Shown piece by piece: positions 1 through 9,074 of a stretch of 64,000 nt of DNA; the stretch's first letter is position 1, and the number at the start of each line of letters is the position of its first letter. Made by a program: the position numbers and the translations under genes. The DNA is taken from positions 186,001 through 250,000 of the forward strand of contig CAJTBO010000002.1 in assembly GCA_910573755.1 (NCBI GenBank). Direction: 5' to 3'. The notes beneath the pieces were generated by a model. That model ran no database searches, was not told where the DNA came from, and was given only the letters and a program-made list of their open reading frames with translations. This stretch comes from Lachnospiraceae bacterium. Its GTDB lineage: Bacteria; Bacillota; Clostridia; Lachnospirales; Lachnospiraceae.

Positions 1-1
1 G

Positions 2-337
2 CTGGAGGAGGCGGCAAGGATTGATGGGGCGAAAATTCCGTATATTTATGCCAGGATCGTGATACCATTGACAAAACCGGCGTTATCTTCTCTGGTTATT
101 ACCCAGGGGGTTCCGATCTGGAACGATTTCTTTTTTGCCATGCTGTTTTTGTCCTCGCCGACAAAAAAGACGCTGCCCCTGCAGATGCTGAATTTTATCG
201 GGGATATGGAAAACGCGACGCAGTGGAATATGCTGTTTGCGGCGTGTATGGTGAGTGCGCTGCCAATCCTGATCATTTATTCCTTCCTGCAGAGATACTT
301 TGTGGCGGGGCTGACGGTGGGAGCGGTGAAGGAGTGA
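2..337 (+). CDS. Carbohydrate ABC transporter permease (MalG-like), 3' part only
   Basis: This is the C-terminal part of an inner-membrane permease of a sugar ABC importer; the gene starts before the window. The first codons give the EAA-loop pattern (EEAARIDGA), the cytoplasmic segment that docks on the ATPase. A hydrophobic stretch (FAACMVSALPILIIYSFL) and the ending QRYFVAGLTVGAVKE match MalG-type proteins, which usually finish with F..GLT.GAVKG. The YesM/YesN-like pair and a large glycosidase follow, so this permease probably imports the oligosaccharide that the downstream genes sense and cut. Substrate is not visible in the sequence. Confidence 0.9.
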   Translation: MEEAARIDGAKIPYIYARIVIPLTKPALSSLVITQGVPIWNDFFFAMLFLSSPTKKTLPLQMLNFIGDMENATQWNMLFAACMVSALPILIIYSFLQRYFVAGLTVGAVKE

Positions 338-499
338 GGTGGTAATCCGGGCAGCGGGTACCTGTATTAAGAATGAAAGCGTGTCGGCAGGTGTTAAATG
401 GAAATATGTAGTAAATACAGATCATGAAAAGTATAGTAGAATTGAAGAAACATTTTTAATTTTAAATTCAGGTCCTCCGGGGCGGACAAGGGGCTAAGA

Positions 500-2269
500 A
501 TGAGAATCAGAAACAGTATCAATTTCAAATTCCTCTGCGGGCTCTTATCGATCTCTCTGATCCCGCTTTTCATGATCATCGCAGTGACGATATATTCGGA
601 TTCCCGCTTTTACAGCGAAATGTTTTCGCAGGCCAGCTATCAGGAGCTGAAACAGCTTGTGGATGAGGTGGACGGAAATCTGGAACAGATTGACGATATA
701 GCGATGGCCCTGATCATGAGCCAGATGAACAGTGAGAGCATTGTTCTGTCGATCTGCGAGCAGGAGGGAGAGGGCGAGATATCCCAGAGCAGCCGTTTGA
801 AAAATTACAGGAATTTCAAGTATATCTGTTCCAATCTGATTGGGGTGGACCGGTATGTGGAGGCTATCTATCTGTTTTGTGATAACGGGTACAACTATTC
901 TTATTCTAAAAGTAAAGAATTCTATCTGGAAAGAAATGTGGAGGAGCAGAACTGGTTTTGGCAGATGAAGCATGGAGCAGACATACATCTTATGGACTTT
1001 TATGAGCCGCTTAAGATTGCGGGCTGTGAGGAGCCGGTATTGATTTCTGCCAGAAAATTTACGGATCTGCACGGGGAGCATCAGGGTATTATCGTACTTG
1101 TGTGCAACATGGATATTTTTCGAACCGTTTCGGGCAGCAACCTTCCATGGAGCAATAATTTTATTATCGATGATAAAGGGAAGGTATTGTATGGGGATAT
1201 GGAATCGGCTGACCTTTTGACGGAGAAAGATTTAAGGGAAATCCGCGACAAAGGCAGCGGCGTTATTACAAAGGGGAAAGCAAGTGAGGCTTATATTTAC
1301 GGAAAACTGCATGAAAATGACTGGAATCTGATTTCCACAGTATCCTTTGATTCACTGTATCAACTGTACCGGAGCAATCTGTTATATATTTTTGCGGCAG
1401 TGCTTTTTATACTGGTACTTATCACCGGGATTTTACTTTATATCAAAAAAAGCCTGATCAGGCCGCTGACGGATCTGGCGCAGATCATGGACCATGCCGC
1501 CGAGGAGGATTTCTGTTTTCAGAATATTTACAGTGGCAGGAGGGATGAAATCGGTATGCTGTATGCTTACTATGATAAGATGTTAAAACAGATCAGTGAG
1601 CTGATTGGGGAAAAATACGGGTATCAGATCAGGCTGCTTCGGACAAAACTCCAGAACCTGATGTCCCAGATCAATGCGCATTTTATTTTTAATACGCTGG
1701 AGAATATTAGCTGCCTGGCGGAGTTTGAGGAAAACAGACAGATTGCCGACATGTCAAAATCCCTTGGGGCTATGCTCAGATACAGTATCAACTGTGAAAG
1801 CGAATATGCGGTTTTTTCAAGAGAGGTGAAACATGTCAGGGATTATATTAAGATACAGGAGATACGGTTTGCCAACCATATTGACCTGAAAGTGGATGTA
1901 GAGCCGGATATGCTGAAAAGAAAAGTGATGAGGTTTATGCTTCAGCCAATTGTGGAGAATGCGATTGAACATGGATTATCCGGCAGGGACGCTCCGTGGG
2001 TGATAGGAATCTACGGCCGGCAGGAGGAAAATATGCTGCTGATAGAAGTGGCGGATAACGGATGCGGGATGAATGAGCAGGAGCTTAGCCGGGTGCGGGA
2101 AGGAATCGTCTGCCCGGGAGAGGCGGATGAACAGTCACATATTTATAATATAGGGCTCTTTAACATCAATCGCAGAATACAGCTTTTGAGTTCAAAGAAA
2201 TTCGGCCTTAAGATAGACAGTGGGACAGAAGCCGGGACAACTGTAACAGTAAAGCTTCCATTACTGTAA
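500..2269 (+). CDS. YesM-like sensor histidine kinase
   Basis: A 589-residue membrane histidine kinase of the YesM type. There is one membrane segment near residues 10-30, a large extracytoplasmic region, a second membrane segment near 290-315, a HAMP linker (KKSLIRPLTDLAQIMDHA), then a His_kinase domain with the presumed phospho-His at 394 in QINAHFIFNTLE, and a HATPase domain (VENAIEHG, DNGCGMNE). In this family the H-box is normally QINPHFLYNTLE; here Pro is Ala and Leu-Tyr is Ile-Phe. The YesN-like regulator follows 67 bases later. Family members usually control neighbouring carbohydrate uptake and hydrolase genes, which fits the permease upstream and the glycosidase downstream. Confidence 0.93.
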   Translation: MRIRNSINFKFLCGLLSISLIPLFMIIAVTIYSDSRFYSEMFSQASYQELKQLVDEVDGNLEQIDDIAMALIMSQMNSESIVLSICEQEGEGEISQSSRLKNYRNFKYICSNLIGVDRYVEAIYLFCDNGYNYSYSKSKEFYLERNVEEQNWFWQMKHGADIHLMDFYEPLKIAGCEEPVLISARKFTDLHGEHQGIIVLVCNMDIFRTVSGSNLPWSNNFIIDDKGKVLYGDMESADLLTEKDLREIRDKGSGVITKGKASEAYIYGKLHENDWNLISTVSFDSLYQLYRSNLLYIFAAVLFILVLITGILLYIKKSLIRPLTDLAQIMDHAAEEDFCFQNIYSGRRDEIGMLYAYYDKMLKQISELIGEKYGYQIRLLRTKLQNLMSQINAHFIFNTLENISCLAEFEENRQIADMSKSLGAMLRYSINCESEYAVFSREVKHVRDYIKIQEIRFANHIDLKVDVEPDMLKRKVMRFMLQPIVENAIEHGLSGRDAPWVIGIYGRQEENMLLIEVADNGCGMNEQELSRVREGIVCPGEADEQSHIYNIGLFNINRRIQLLSSKKFGLKIDSGTEAGTTVTVKLPLL

Positions 2270-2336
2270 AAATAAATCCGGAGAATAGTTCCAATTGTTG
2301 ATTGGAAGTCCCTTTAAGCGGACATGGGGTATAAAG

Positions 2337-3875
2337 ATGGAATATCGGTACCTGATCGTAGACGATGAGGTGTTGATCCGGAGAGGAATCAGAAATCGGA
2401 TTGACAGCATAAGGTCCCTTTCTCTCGTATGTGTCGGTGAGGCATCTAACGGGGAGAAGGCAAAAGAGATCATTGCGGACAAAAAGCCGGATATTATTAT
2501 CACGGATATGAAAATGGCAAAGATGGACGGCGTTGAGCTTTTAAACTATCTGGAAAAAAATGCCCCGGATAGTGCGGTAATCGTCGCCTCCGGCTATACG
2601 GATTTTGCCTATGTCAGCAAAGCGCTTGAAAAGAGGGTGATCGGATATCTGCTGAAACCCTTTTCGGTGGAAGAAATTGAAGAACAGCTAAAAAAGGCGG
2701 TACAGAGCATTGAGCAGAGAAAGAGCCTGCAGGAATTAAAGCGCAGGGTGGTCTCCTTTGAAGAAAAATTTGAACAGTTTAAACTGTTAGAGATCATGAT
2801 GGAGCCCTGGAGCAGCGATGTGGAGAGAGAACTTGCAGACAAAAATTATGTGATGGATTATTTTCATCTTCTGATCAGCATCAGCACAAATGATGAAACT
2901 GTGGAGCCTCTTGTAAGAGAGAGATGTCTGGCACTTTTGAAAGGGATTCAGGGTGTTGTATTGAACAATCCTTCCAATAAGTATCAGTTTTTTGTGATAC
3001 TGACGTCTGAGGGGGAGGAAAACAGAGAGAAACTGTCTGTCCAGGCATCCAGAATGGCGATGGAAGTAAAAAGATGTGTACAGGGCAGGAAGGCTTTTGT
3101 ATGTATCAGCAATGTATTTCAGGGGTTTTCGCAGTTGAACAGGAACTATCAGAAAAACGAAGAACTGCTTGGCCGTATATCCCTGAGAGATACTGTAGGA
3201 ATTTTCAGGGCGGCGCAGGAGGTTTATGAACCGAAGGAGATCGCGCCGGCAAATGAAGTGAAGGATATGTTCCGTATGATCAAACATAGTTATGCGGAGG
3301 TGGATAACCTGTGCAGGGTATTTTTTGAAAAGATCGATCCGGAGAGCCATCTGATCGGCGATATCAGGAAATACTGTGATGTGCTGATCGAGTGCGTGAA
3401 CCAGTATGCGGACCAAAAGGGCGTTGAGACGGATAATGTAATGGAAATATTTGTCAAAAGATATATTTATTGTGACGGTACGGAGAAAATGGAACGGGAG
3501 ATCACGGGATATGTGAAGCTGGTGATGGATTCCATTCGGATGAAGAGTAATGATGAGGAATATATGTTTGAGCAGATGAAGCGTTACATCGTTGAAAATT
3601 TTGACAAGAAGCTGACGCTTCAGGTTCTGGCGGATCATTTTTATATGTCTCCGAATGCCTGCAGTGAAATTCTGAAACAGAAGATGAATATAAGCTTTAA
3701 TGACTTTCTGAAAGAGATAAGGATCGGCAAGGCGAAAGAACTGCTTGATACGACGGAGCTCAGCGCGGAGAAGATATCGGAAGAGATCGGCTATGCCAAC
3801 GCAAAATATTTTTTCAAAATTTTCAAGAAAGAGACAGGACGTACGCCCTCGGAATACAGAAACCGTAAAAAATAG
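2337..3875 (+). CDS. YesN-like response regulator, AraC-type
   Basis: A 512-residue DNA-binding response regulator, partner of the YesM-like kinase just upstream. The receiver domain occupies about residues 1-120, with the acidic DDE cluster near residue 9, phospho-acceptor Asp57 in IIITDMKM and a conserved Lys in LLKPFSVEE. A long middle region without clear motifs follows. The C-terminal 100 residues carry two helix-turn-helix units of the AraC family (LTLQVLADHFYMSP and SAEKISEEIGY, then KYFFKIFKKETGRTPSEYR). I chose the ATG at 2337 because the protein begins MEYRYLIVDDE there; an in-frame TTG at 2295 would add 14 residues that look like leader. Confidence 0.93.
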   Translation: MEYRYLIVDDEVLIRRGIRNRIDSIRSLSLVCVGEASNGEKAKEIIADKKPDIIITDMKMAKMDGVELLNYLEKNAPDSAVIVASGYTDFAYVSKALEKRVIGYLLKPFSVEEIEEQLKKAVQSIEQRKSLQELKRRVVSFEEKFEQFKLLEIMMEPWSSDVERELADKNYVMDYFHLLISISTNDETVEPLVRERCLALLKGIQGVVLNNPSNKYQFFVILTSEGEENREKLSVQASRMAMEVKRCVQGRKAFVCISNVFQGFSQLNRNYQKNEELLGRISLRDTVGIFRAAQEVYEPKEIAPANEVKDMFRMIKHSYAEVDNLCRVFFEKIDPESHLIGDIRKYCDVLIECVNQYADQKGVETDNVMEIFVKRYIYCDGTEKMEREITGYVKLVMDSIRMKSNDEEYMFEQMKRYIVENFDKKLTLQVLADHFYMSPNACSEILKQKMNISFNDFLKEIRIGKAKELLDTTELSAEKISEEIGYANAKYFFKIFKKETGRTPSEYRNRKK

Positions 3876-3895
3876 GATAGAAAAAGGAGTTTGCC

Positions 3896-6800
3896 ATGCT
3901 GTATCAAAAATCAAAAAAAGAAGTGCTGGAGGAGGAACTGTTTAAAAATCCGACCTCTGAATACAGGGCGGCGCCATTTTGGGCGTGGAACTGTAAACTG
4001 GATAAAGATAAGCTGACGGAGGAGATTCCCCAGATGAAGAAAATGGGGATGGGAGGATTTCACATTCACTGCAGGGTAGGACTGGATACGGAATATCTTG
4101 GGGAGGAATTTTTTGAATGCGTGCACGCCTGCGAAGAAAAAGGCAGAGAGGAAGATATGCTCTGCTATCTTTACGATGAGGACCGCTGGCCTTCCGGCAG
4201 CGCGGGAGGTATTGTGACGAAGGAAAAGAAGTACAGAACACGCTTTATGGTGATGTCGCCGGCGGACTATGTTGAGAGTGAAGAGGAAACTTTTATGTCG
4301 GCGGCAAAGGCGGTCCGCAGCAAAGACAGGAAGCTGCTGGGTACATATAAAGTCATGCTGAATGATGAAGGATATATGACGGGGTATGAGATAGTGGCAG
4401 ATGATGCAAAGGAGGAAGGGCTGTGGAGGGCATTTCTGGAAATATCCGGCGATACGCCCTGGTTCAATGATCAGGCATATGTGAACACACTGGATAAAAA
4501 GGCGCTGGATGAGTTTATCCGTGTAACCCATGAAAAATATTACGCGGAGCTGAAAGAAGAGTTTGGAAAATCCATACCGTCCATTTTTACCGACGAGCCT
4601 CAGACCACGTTAAAAGGTGTGCTGTTTTCTCCCTTTGATAAGGAGCAGGTGATCACGGCGTATACGGACGACTTTGATGAAACCTTTACAAAGACTTTCG
4701 GATTTTCGATTCTGGAGCGGCTGCCGGAGCTGTTCTGGGAACAGGAGGGCGGGAAGGTTTCACAGGCGCGGTATTTTTATCACAGGCATGTCTGTCAGCG
4801 GTTTTCGGAAGCCTTCGGAGACAATGTGGGAGACTGGTGCAGGGAACATGGGATCGAGCTTACGGGACATATGATGAATGAATGGACGCTGCACTCTCAG
4901 ACGATGGCGCTGGGAGAGGTGATGCGGCCGCTTAAAAGTTTCGGGATACCGGGGGTGGATATGCTCTGTGACAGGCGAGAACTTTCAACGGCAAAGCAGG
5001 CGCAGAGCGTAGCACATCAGTATGGCAGGGAAGGGGTTATGAGCGAGATATACGGCGTGACCGGCTGGGGCTTTGATTTCAGAAATCATAAACTGGCGGG
5101 GGACTGGCAGGCGGCGTTGGGGGTTACGCTCAGAGTCCCGCATCTGACATGGGTGTCCATGGAGGGAGAAGCAAAGAGGGATTACCCCGCAAGCATCGGA
5201 TATCAGTCCCCCTGGTTTGAGGAATATGCCTCGGTGGAGGATCATTTTGCGAGATTAAATACGGCGCTGACAAGGGGAGAGGCTTCCGTAAAGGTAGGAG
5301 TTCTCCATCCGGTTGAGAGTTATTGGCTTTACTGGGGAAATAAAGTGCAGACAGCGACAAAAAGGCAGGGACTGGAAGAAAACTTTGAACATATCATCGA
5401 ATGGCTCCTGTTTAATCTGATCGATTTTGACTTTATCTCGGAAGCGCTGCTGGAGGAGGATTATGTGGAGACCGCAGGGCCCGTATTGCGCATGGGGGCA
5501 ATGTCCTATGATGTGGTGGTTGTGCCGGGGTGCCGCACGCTGAGAAGTTCCACGCTTTCTAGGTTGAGAAGTTTCCGGGAGAGAGGCGGAGAAGTGATTT
5601 TTATGGGGGAGGCGCCGGGATATCTGGATGCGGCGGAGAGCAGTGAGCCGAAAATCTTTGCGCAAAGCTGCACATGGATCGATTTCAATAAGGCTTCTCT
5701 CCTTGAGAGACTGGAAAAATACAGAGAAGTGGATATGGAATGTACTCCGGTGGAAGGAGATGATCCCACAAGAATGAAGCATAAGGAAAATGGCAGCAGA
5801 ACGTCCAATATGTTTTATCAGATGAGAAATGACGGCGATACAAAGTGGCTTTTTATCTGTCATGTCAATAAACCGAAAAATGAGTTTGTCACCTTTACCG
5901 AAAAACTGCGCATCAGGATAAAAGGGGAGTATGAACCGGTAGTCTACGATACGATGACGGGGGATATCTATCCTGTTGATGCCTGTTATGAGAACGGTAA
6001 TACGGTGCTTACTGACTATGAAGCGCCCCATGACAGCCTGCTTCTGCACCTGCTTCCCGTAAACAAAGCGGGCGGGTGCGGAGCGGAAAACCGGCGGATG
6101 GCACGGGGGATCAACGCTGAAATGACAAAGAGAAAGGGACCGATACTGCCGGGAAATATCCGCTATTTTCAGGAGCCTTGTACTTATGGGCTCAGCGAGG
6201 AGAATGTGGTGCTGTTGGATATGGCGGAATATGCCTTCGATGAGGGAGCGTGGCAGCCGCGGGAGGAGATACTGAGGATTGATAATCTGTTCAGGGAAAA
6301 GCTGGGGCTTCCGCAAAGAATGGAGGCGCTTTCGCAGCCCTGGGTACATGCCGAGGAGGAGAAGCCGGAGCATATGCTGAAACTCCGGTTCAGGATCAGT
6401 TCCGGGACGCGGGCGGACCGTATCAGGCTTGCGATGGAAAATCCGGAACAGGCAAAGATATTCTGGAACGGAGCGGAGATTGACGGGCAGATAGAGGGGT
6501 GGTATGTGGATAAGGCAATTAAGGTCCTGTCCCTTAAGGAACTTTGCACAGGGGAAAATCTGCTGGAAATCTGGATACCGTTCGGAAGAAAGACAAATGT
6601 GGAATGGTGTTATCTGCTGGGGGATTTCGGCGTAAGAGTTTATGGAAGCCATGCGGAGATCACGGAGAAGCCAAAGAGATTATACTATGGGGATTATGTG
6701 AATCAGGGATTTCCGTTCTATGCCGGAAATATGGAGTACAACATAAGGGAAGATATGGATGAAGGCATTTTGTATATTGAGATCCCGCAATATCGCGGAG

Positions 6801-7105
6801 CGCTGGTACAGGTATTTCTGGATGGAAGAAAGATTGGGAATGTTTTTACGGCGCCCTACAGGATCTGCTGCGGAAAGGTTGCGGCGGGAAGTCATGAGAT
6901 CACACTGAAAGTGTTCGGAAACCGGGTAAATGCGTTCGGCGCGGTGCACCATGCCGATCATACGGAATCCTGGTACGGTCCGAGTCTCTGGAGGACAACG
7001 GGGAACAGGTGGGCGTATGAGTATCAGCTTGAGACGATGGGAATCCTGACGGCGCCGTATTACTGGATAGAAGGATATCCTTCAACAGCAGGGGGACAGA
7101 AATGA
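3896..7105 (+). CDS. Large GH106-like glycoside hydrolase, putative alpha-L-rhamnosidase
   Basis: A 1069-residue cytoplasmic enzyme (no signal peptide) starting 20 bases after the response regulator with AAAAAGGAG ahead of the ATG. The N-terminus (YRAAPFWAWNCKL, then QMKKMGMGGFHIH and YDEDRWPSGSAGG) is typical of the large GH106/GH2-like proteins often annotated as alpha-L-rhamnosidase or simply glycosyl hydrolase. A TIM-barrel-like core is followed by a C-terminal beta-sandwich region (about 780-1060) with galactose-binding-like features such as LLEIWIPFGRKTNVEW. Being intracellular, it would act on oligosaccharides imported by the upstream transporter. Exact activity is not established from sequence; rhamnosidase is an inference from family resemblance. 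Confidence 0.7.
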   Translation: MLYQKSKKEVLEEELFKNPTSEYRAAPFWAWNCKLDKDKLTEEIPQMKKMGMGGFHIHCRVGLDTEYLGEEFFECVHACEEKGREEDMLCYLYDEDRWPSGSAGGIVTKEKKYRTRFMVMSPADYVESEEETFMSAAKAVRSKDRKLLGTYKVMLNDEGYMTGYEIVADDAKEEGLWRAFLEISGDTPWFNDQAYVNTLDKKALDEFIRVTHEKYYAELKEEFGKSIPSIFTDEPQTTLKGVLFSPFDKEQVITAYTDDFDETFTKTFGFSILERLPELFWEQEGGKVSQARYFYHRHVCQRFSEAFGDNVGDWCREHGIELTGHMMNEWTLHSQTMALGEVMRPLKSFGIPGVDMLCDRRELSTAKQAQSVAHQYGREGVMSEIYGVTGWGFDFRNHKLAGDWQAALGVTLRVPHLTWVSMEGEAKRDYPASIGYQSPWFEEYASVEDHFARLNTALTRGEASVKVGVLHPVESYWLYWGNKVQTATKRQGLEENFEHIIEWLLFNLIDFDFISEALLEEDYVETAGPVLRMGAMSYDVVVVPGCRTLRSSTLSRLRSFRERGGEVIFMGEAPGYLDAAESSEPKIFAQSCTWIDFNKASLLERLEKYREVDMECTPVEGDDPTRMKHKENGSRTSNMFYQMRNDGDTKWLFICHVNKPKNEFVTFTEKLRIRIKGEYEPVVYDTMTGDIYPVDACYENGNTVLTDYEAPHDSLLLHLLPVNKAGGCGAENRRMARGINAEMTKRKGPILPGNIRYFQEPCTYGLSEENVVLLDMAEYAFDEGAWQPREEILRIDNLFREKLGLPQRMEALSQPWVHAEEEKPEHMLKLRFRISSGTRADRIRLAMENPEQAKIFWNGAEIDGQIEGWYVDKAIKVLSLKELCTGENLLEIWIPFGRKTNVEWCYLLGDFGVRVYGSHAEITEKPKRLYYGDYVNQGFPFYAGNMEYNIREDMDEGILYIEIPQYRGALVQVFLDGRKIGNVFTAPYRICCGKVAAGSHEITLKVFGNRVNAFGAVHHADHTESWYGPSLWRTTGNRWAYEYQLETMGILTAPYYWIEGYPSTAGGQK

Positions 7106-7227
7106 GGAGAGAAATGAGAGAATTTTCAGAGGGAGTTTACCCCGGGATGTTGACACCGTTTGCGGAAGAGAATAAGATAGATAGTGATTCATCCGGGAAA
7201 ACGTATCTGACAGGCAGGGAGGGATGA
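7102..7227 (+). pseudogene. N-terminal remnant of a DapA/NanA-family lyase
   Basis: A 41-codon frame that starts by ATGA overlap with the glycosidase stop and ends just before the next gene. Its first 30 residues (REFSEGVYPGMLTPFAEENK) match the start of the dihydrodipicolinate synthase/N-acetylneuraminate lyase family, where GVYPAMVTPF..D..ID is the first strand. Family members have about 290-310 residues, so nearly the whole gene is missing; the last 13 codons (DSSGKTYLTGREG) do not look like the family and may be fused downstream sequence. The translational coupling suggests a once intact operon member deleted internally. It could still be translated as a short peptide. Confidence 0.6.
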
Positions 7228-7230
7228 ATC

Positions 7231-8208
7231 ATGCGGAAGGTGTTGGTATCCGTATCACATTATGATACATTATGCAGAGAAGCCTGGAATTATATGGAAG
7301 AACACGGTTATCAGATCATTTTTGATCCGGCCAGGAAATTTCCGGCTTATACAACGGAAGAAATCGAGGCGCTGCCGGAGAGAGAGGATATTGCGGCGGT
7401 TCTGATCGGAATGGATGATTTCAGGGATGAGAGAAAGTATCGGGCGCTCCCAAACCTGAAGGCGGTTGTGAAGTTTGGCGTGGGAGTGGATAATATTGAC
7501 CACAGTCTGGCAGAGAGATATGGTGTGAAAGTGCTGAATGCGCCGGGACAAAATGCAAACGCGGTGGCGGAGCTGACAGTCGGGTTTATGATCATGTTGA
7601 TGCGCCATATCGTGTCCCTTCATGAAGAGGTGGGAAAGGGGCTCTGGCCGCGGTTTATGGGAAATGAGCTGAGGGGAAAGACGGTAGGGCTCCTTGGGTT
7701 TGGCGCAATAGCGAATCTGGTGGCTGAGAAGCTGCGGTGTTTTGGCGTGAAGATGTTGGCGTATGATCTGTATCCGAATGAGGAAAAGGCCAGGGCGCTG
7801 GGGGTTAAAATGACGACTCAGGAAGAGGTGATACAAAACAGTGATATTGTGAGTATCCATATTCCTGCGACACCGGAGACATATCACCTGTTTGACGGGA
7901 ATAAAATTGCGAAAATGAAGGACGGGGCCGTTTTGATCAATCCCGCAAGAGGGGCGCTGGTGGATCTCGATGCACTGGCTGAGGCTTTGCAGAGCGGAAA
8001 ACTTTTCGGGGCGGCGCTGGATGCGTTTGAGGTTGAGCCTTTGCCGAAGAACGCGGAGATCCTGAAATGTAAAAATGTGATTCTGACACCCCATACGGGA
8101 GGCGAAACGAGAGAGGCCTACCATAACCTGAGCATGGCTACTGCAAAAGATATCATAAAGGTATTGGAGGGCGGCGAAAGGAGAACAAATGAAACTTTTA
8201 ATCGATGA
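7231..8208 (+). CDS. D-isomer-specific 2-hydroxyacid dehydrogenase
   Basis: A 325-residue NAD-dependent dehydrogenase of the D-2-hydroxyacid family (phosphoglycerate dehydrogenase-like without an ACT domain). Visible signatures are the nucleotide fold LLGFGAIANLVAEKL near residue 150, the substrate/NAD Arg in INPARGALVD near 235, the catalytic Glu in AFEVEPLP near 265 and the catalytic His in LTPHTGGE near 287. It sits between the lyase remnant and the aldolase and overlaps the aldolase start by 20 bases, so the three were made as one unit. A role in oxidising or reducing an acid derived from the imported glycan is an inference; substrate unknown. Confidence 0.9.
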   Translation: MRKVLVSVSHYDTLCREAWNYMEEHGYQIIFDPARKFPAYTTEEIEALPEREDIAAVLIGMDDFRDERKYRALPNLKAVVKFGVGVDNIDHSLAERYGVKVLNAPGQNANAVAELTVGFMIMLMRHIVSLHEEVGKGLWPRFMGNELRGKTVGLLGFGAIANLVAEKLRCFGVKMLAYDLYPNEEKARALGVKMTTQEEVIQNSDIVSIHIPATPETYHLFDGNKIAKMKDGAVLINPARGALVDLDALAEALQSGKLFGAALDAFEVEPLPKNAEILKCKNVILTPHTGGETREAYHNLSMATAKDIIKVLEGGERRTNETFNR

Positions 8209-8866
8209 TGCACATATGGAAGTCATCAGGAGGCTGTATGAATTTTATCCCATTGACGGCGTGACCACAAATCCGTCCATTCTGGCAAAGAGCGGGAGGC
8301 CGCCCTATGAGGCGCTGAAAGAGATCAGGGCGTTTATTGGGAAGGATGCGGATCTTCATGTGCAGGTGCTTGCAATGGATGCGGAGGGGATGGTGAAAGA
8401 CGCCCACAGGATCGTGGCGGAACTGGGGGATGCAACCCTGGTTAAGATTCCCTGTATTCCGGAAGGGTTTAAGGCGATGAAAGCGCTTGCAAAGGAGGGA
8501 ATCCGTACCACGGGGACGGCAATTTATACGGCGATGCAGGCGTATCTGGCGGCAAAGAGCGGAGCGGAGTATACGGCGCCCTATATCAACCGGATCGACA
8601 ATATGGGATTTAACGGGATTCAGGTGACGAAGGAGATTCAGGATATTTTTGAGAACCATGGTTTTCGGACCAGTATGCTGGCGGCAAGCTTCAAAAATTC
8701 CCAACAGGTGCTGGAACTTTGCCGGTATGGTATCGGGGCGGCTACGGTGGCGCCGGATGTGATAGAAAGTTTTGTGAAGAACCAGGCGATCACGGCGGCT
8801 GTGGATGATTTTGTGAAGGATTTTGGGGAACTGGCCGGGATGGGTAAGACCATGAGCGATTGTTAA
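8189..8866 (+). CDS. Transaldolase family / fructose-6-phosphate aldolase-like protein
   Basis: A 225-residue TIM-barrel aldolase of the small transaldolase group (MipB/FSA-like, usual length 215-225). It has the hallmark IDGVTTNPSILAKSG near residues 22-36, the Schiff-base lysine in ATLVKIPCIPEG near 87-98 and the TAIYTAMQAYLAAKSGAEY segment. Its start lies inside the dehydrogenase gene, with GGAG 7 bases ahead of the ATG. As last gene of the operon it probably cleaves or makes a sugar-phosphate intermediate of the pathway. The family covers transaldolase and FSA activities, and I cannot separate them here. Confidence 0.9.
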   Translation: MKLLIDDAHMEVIRRLYEFYPIDGVTTNPSILAKSGRPPYEALKEIRAFIGKDADLHVQVLAMDAEGMVKDAHRIVAELGDATLVKIPCIPEGFKAMKALAKEGIRTTGTAIYTAMQAYLAAKSGAEYTAPYINRIDNMGFNGIQVTKEIQDIFENHGFRTSMLAASFKNSQQVLELCRYGIGAATVAPDVIESFVKNQAITAAVDDFVKDFGELAGMGKTMSDC

Positions 8867-8881
8867 GGGAACCGTGACACT

Positions 8882-8938
8882 TTGAATATTATCCCCCTTG
8901 GGAGCCACCAGTTTCCCGCTTCAGAGCCACCCGGAAAT
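8882..8938 (+). repeat. Left terminal inverted repeat of the IS21-like element
   Basis: Fifty-seven bases identical to the reverse complement of 10914-10970. GAGCCACC boxes occur at about 8912-8930 spacing, and a further box lies at about 8965-8972 just inside the repeat. Confidence 0.92.
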
Positions 8939-9074
8939 GGTATTTTCCACCTTCAGAGCCACCACAACATATTGTGGCGGCAGACATATTTGATTTCATT
9001 ATAAATCTCCTTATAGTTATTCTTGGAGAACTGCTGATGCAGTATCACCAAATAATCTATAAGGAGGTCTTTTT

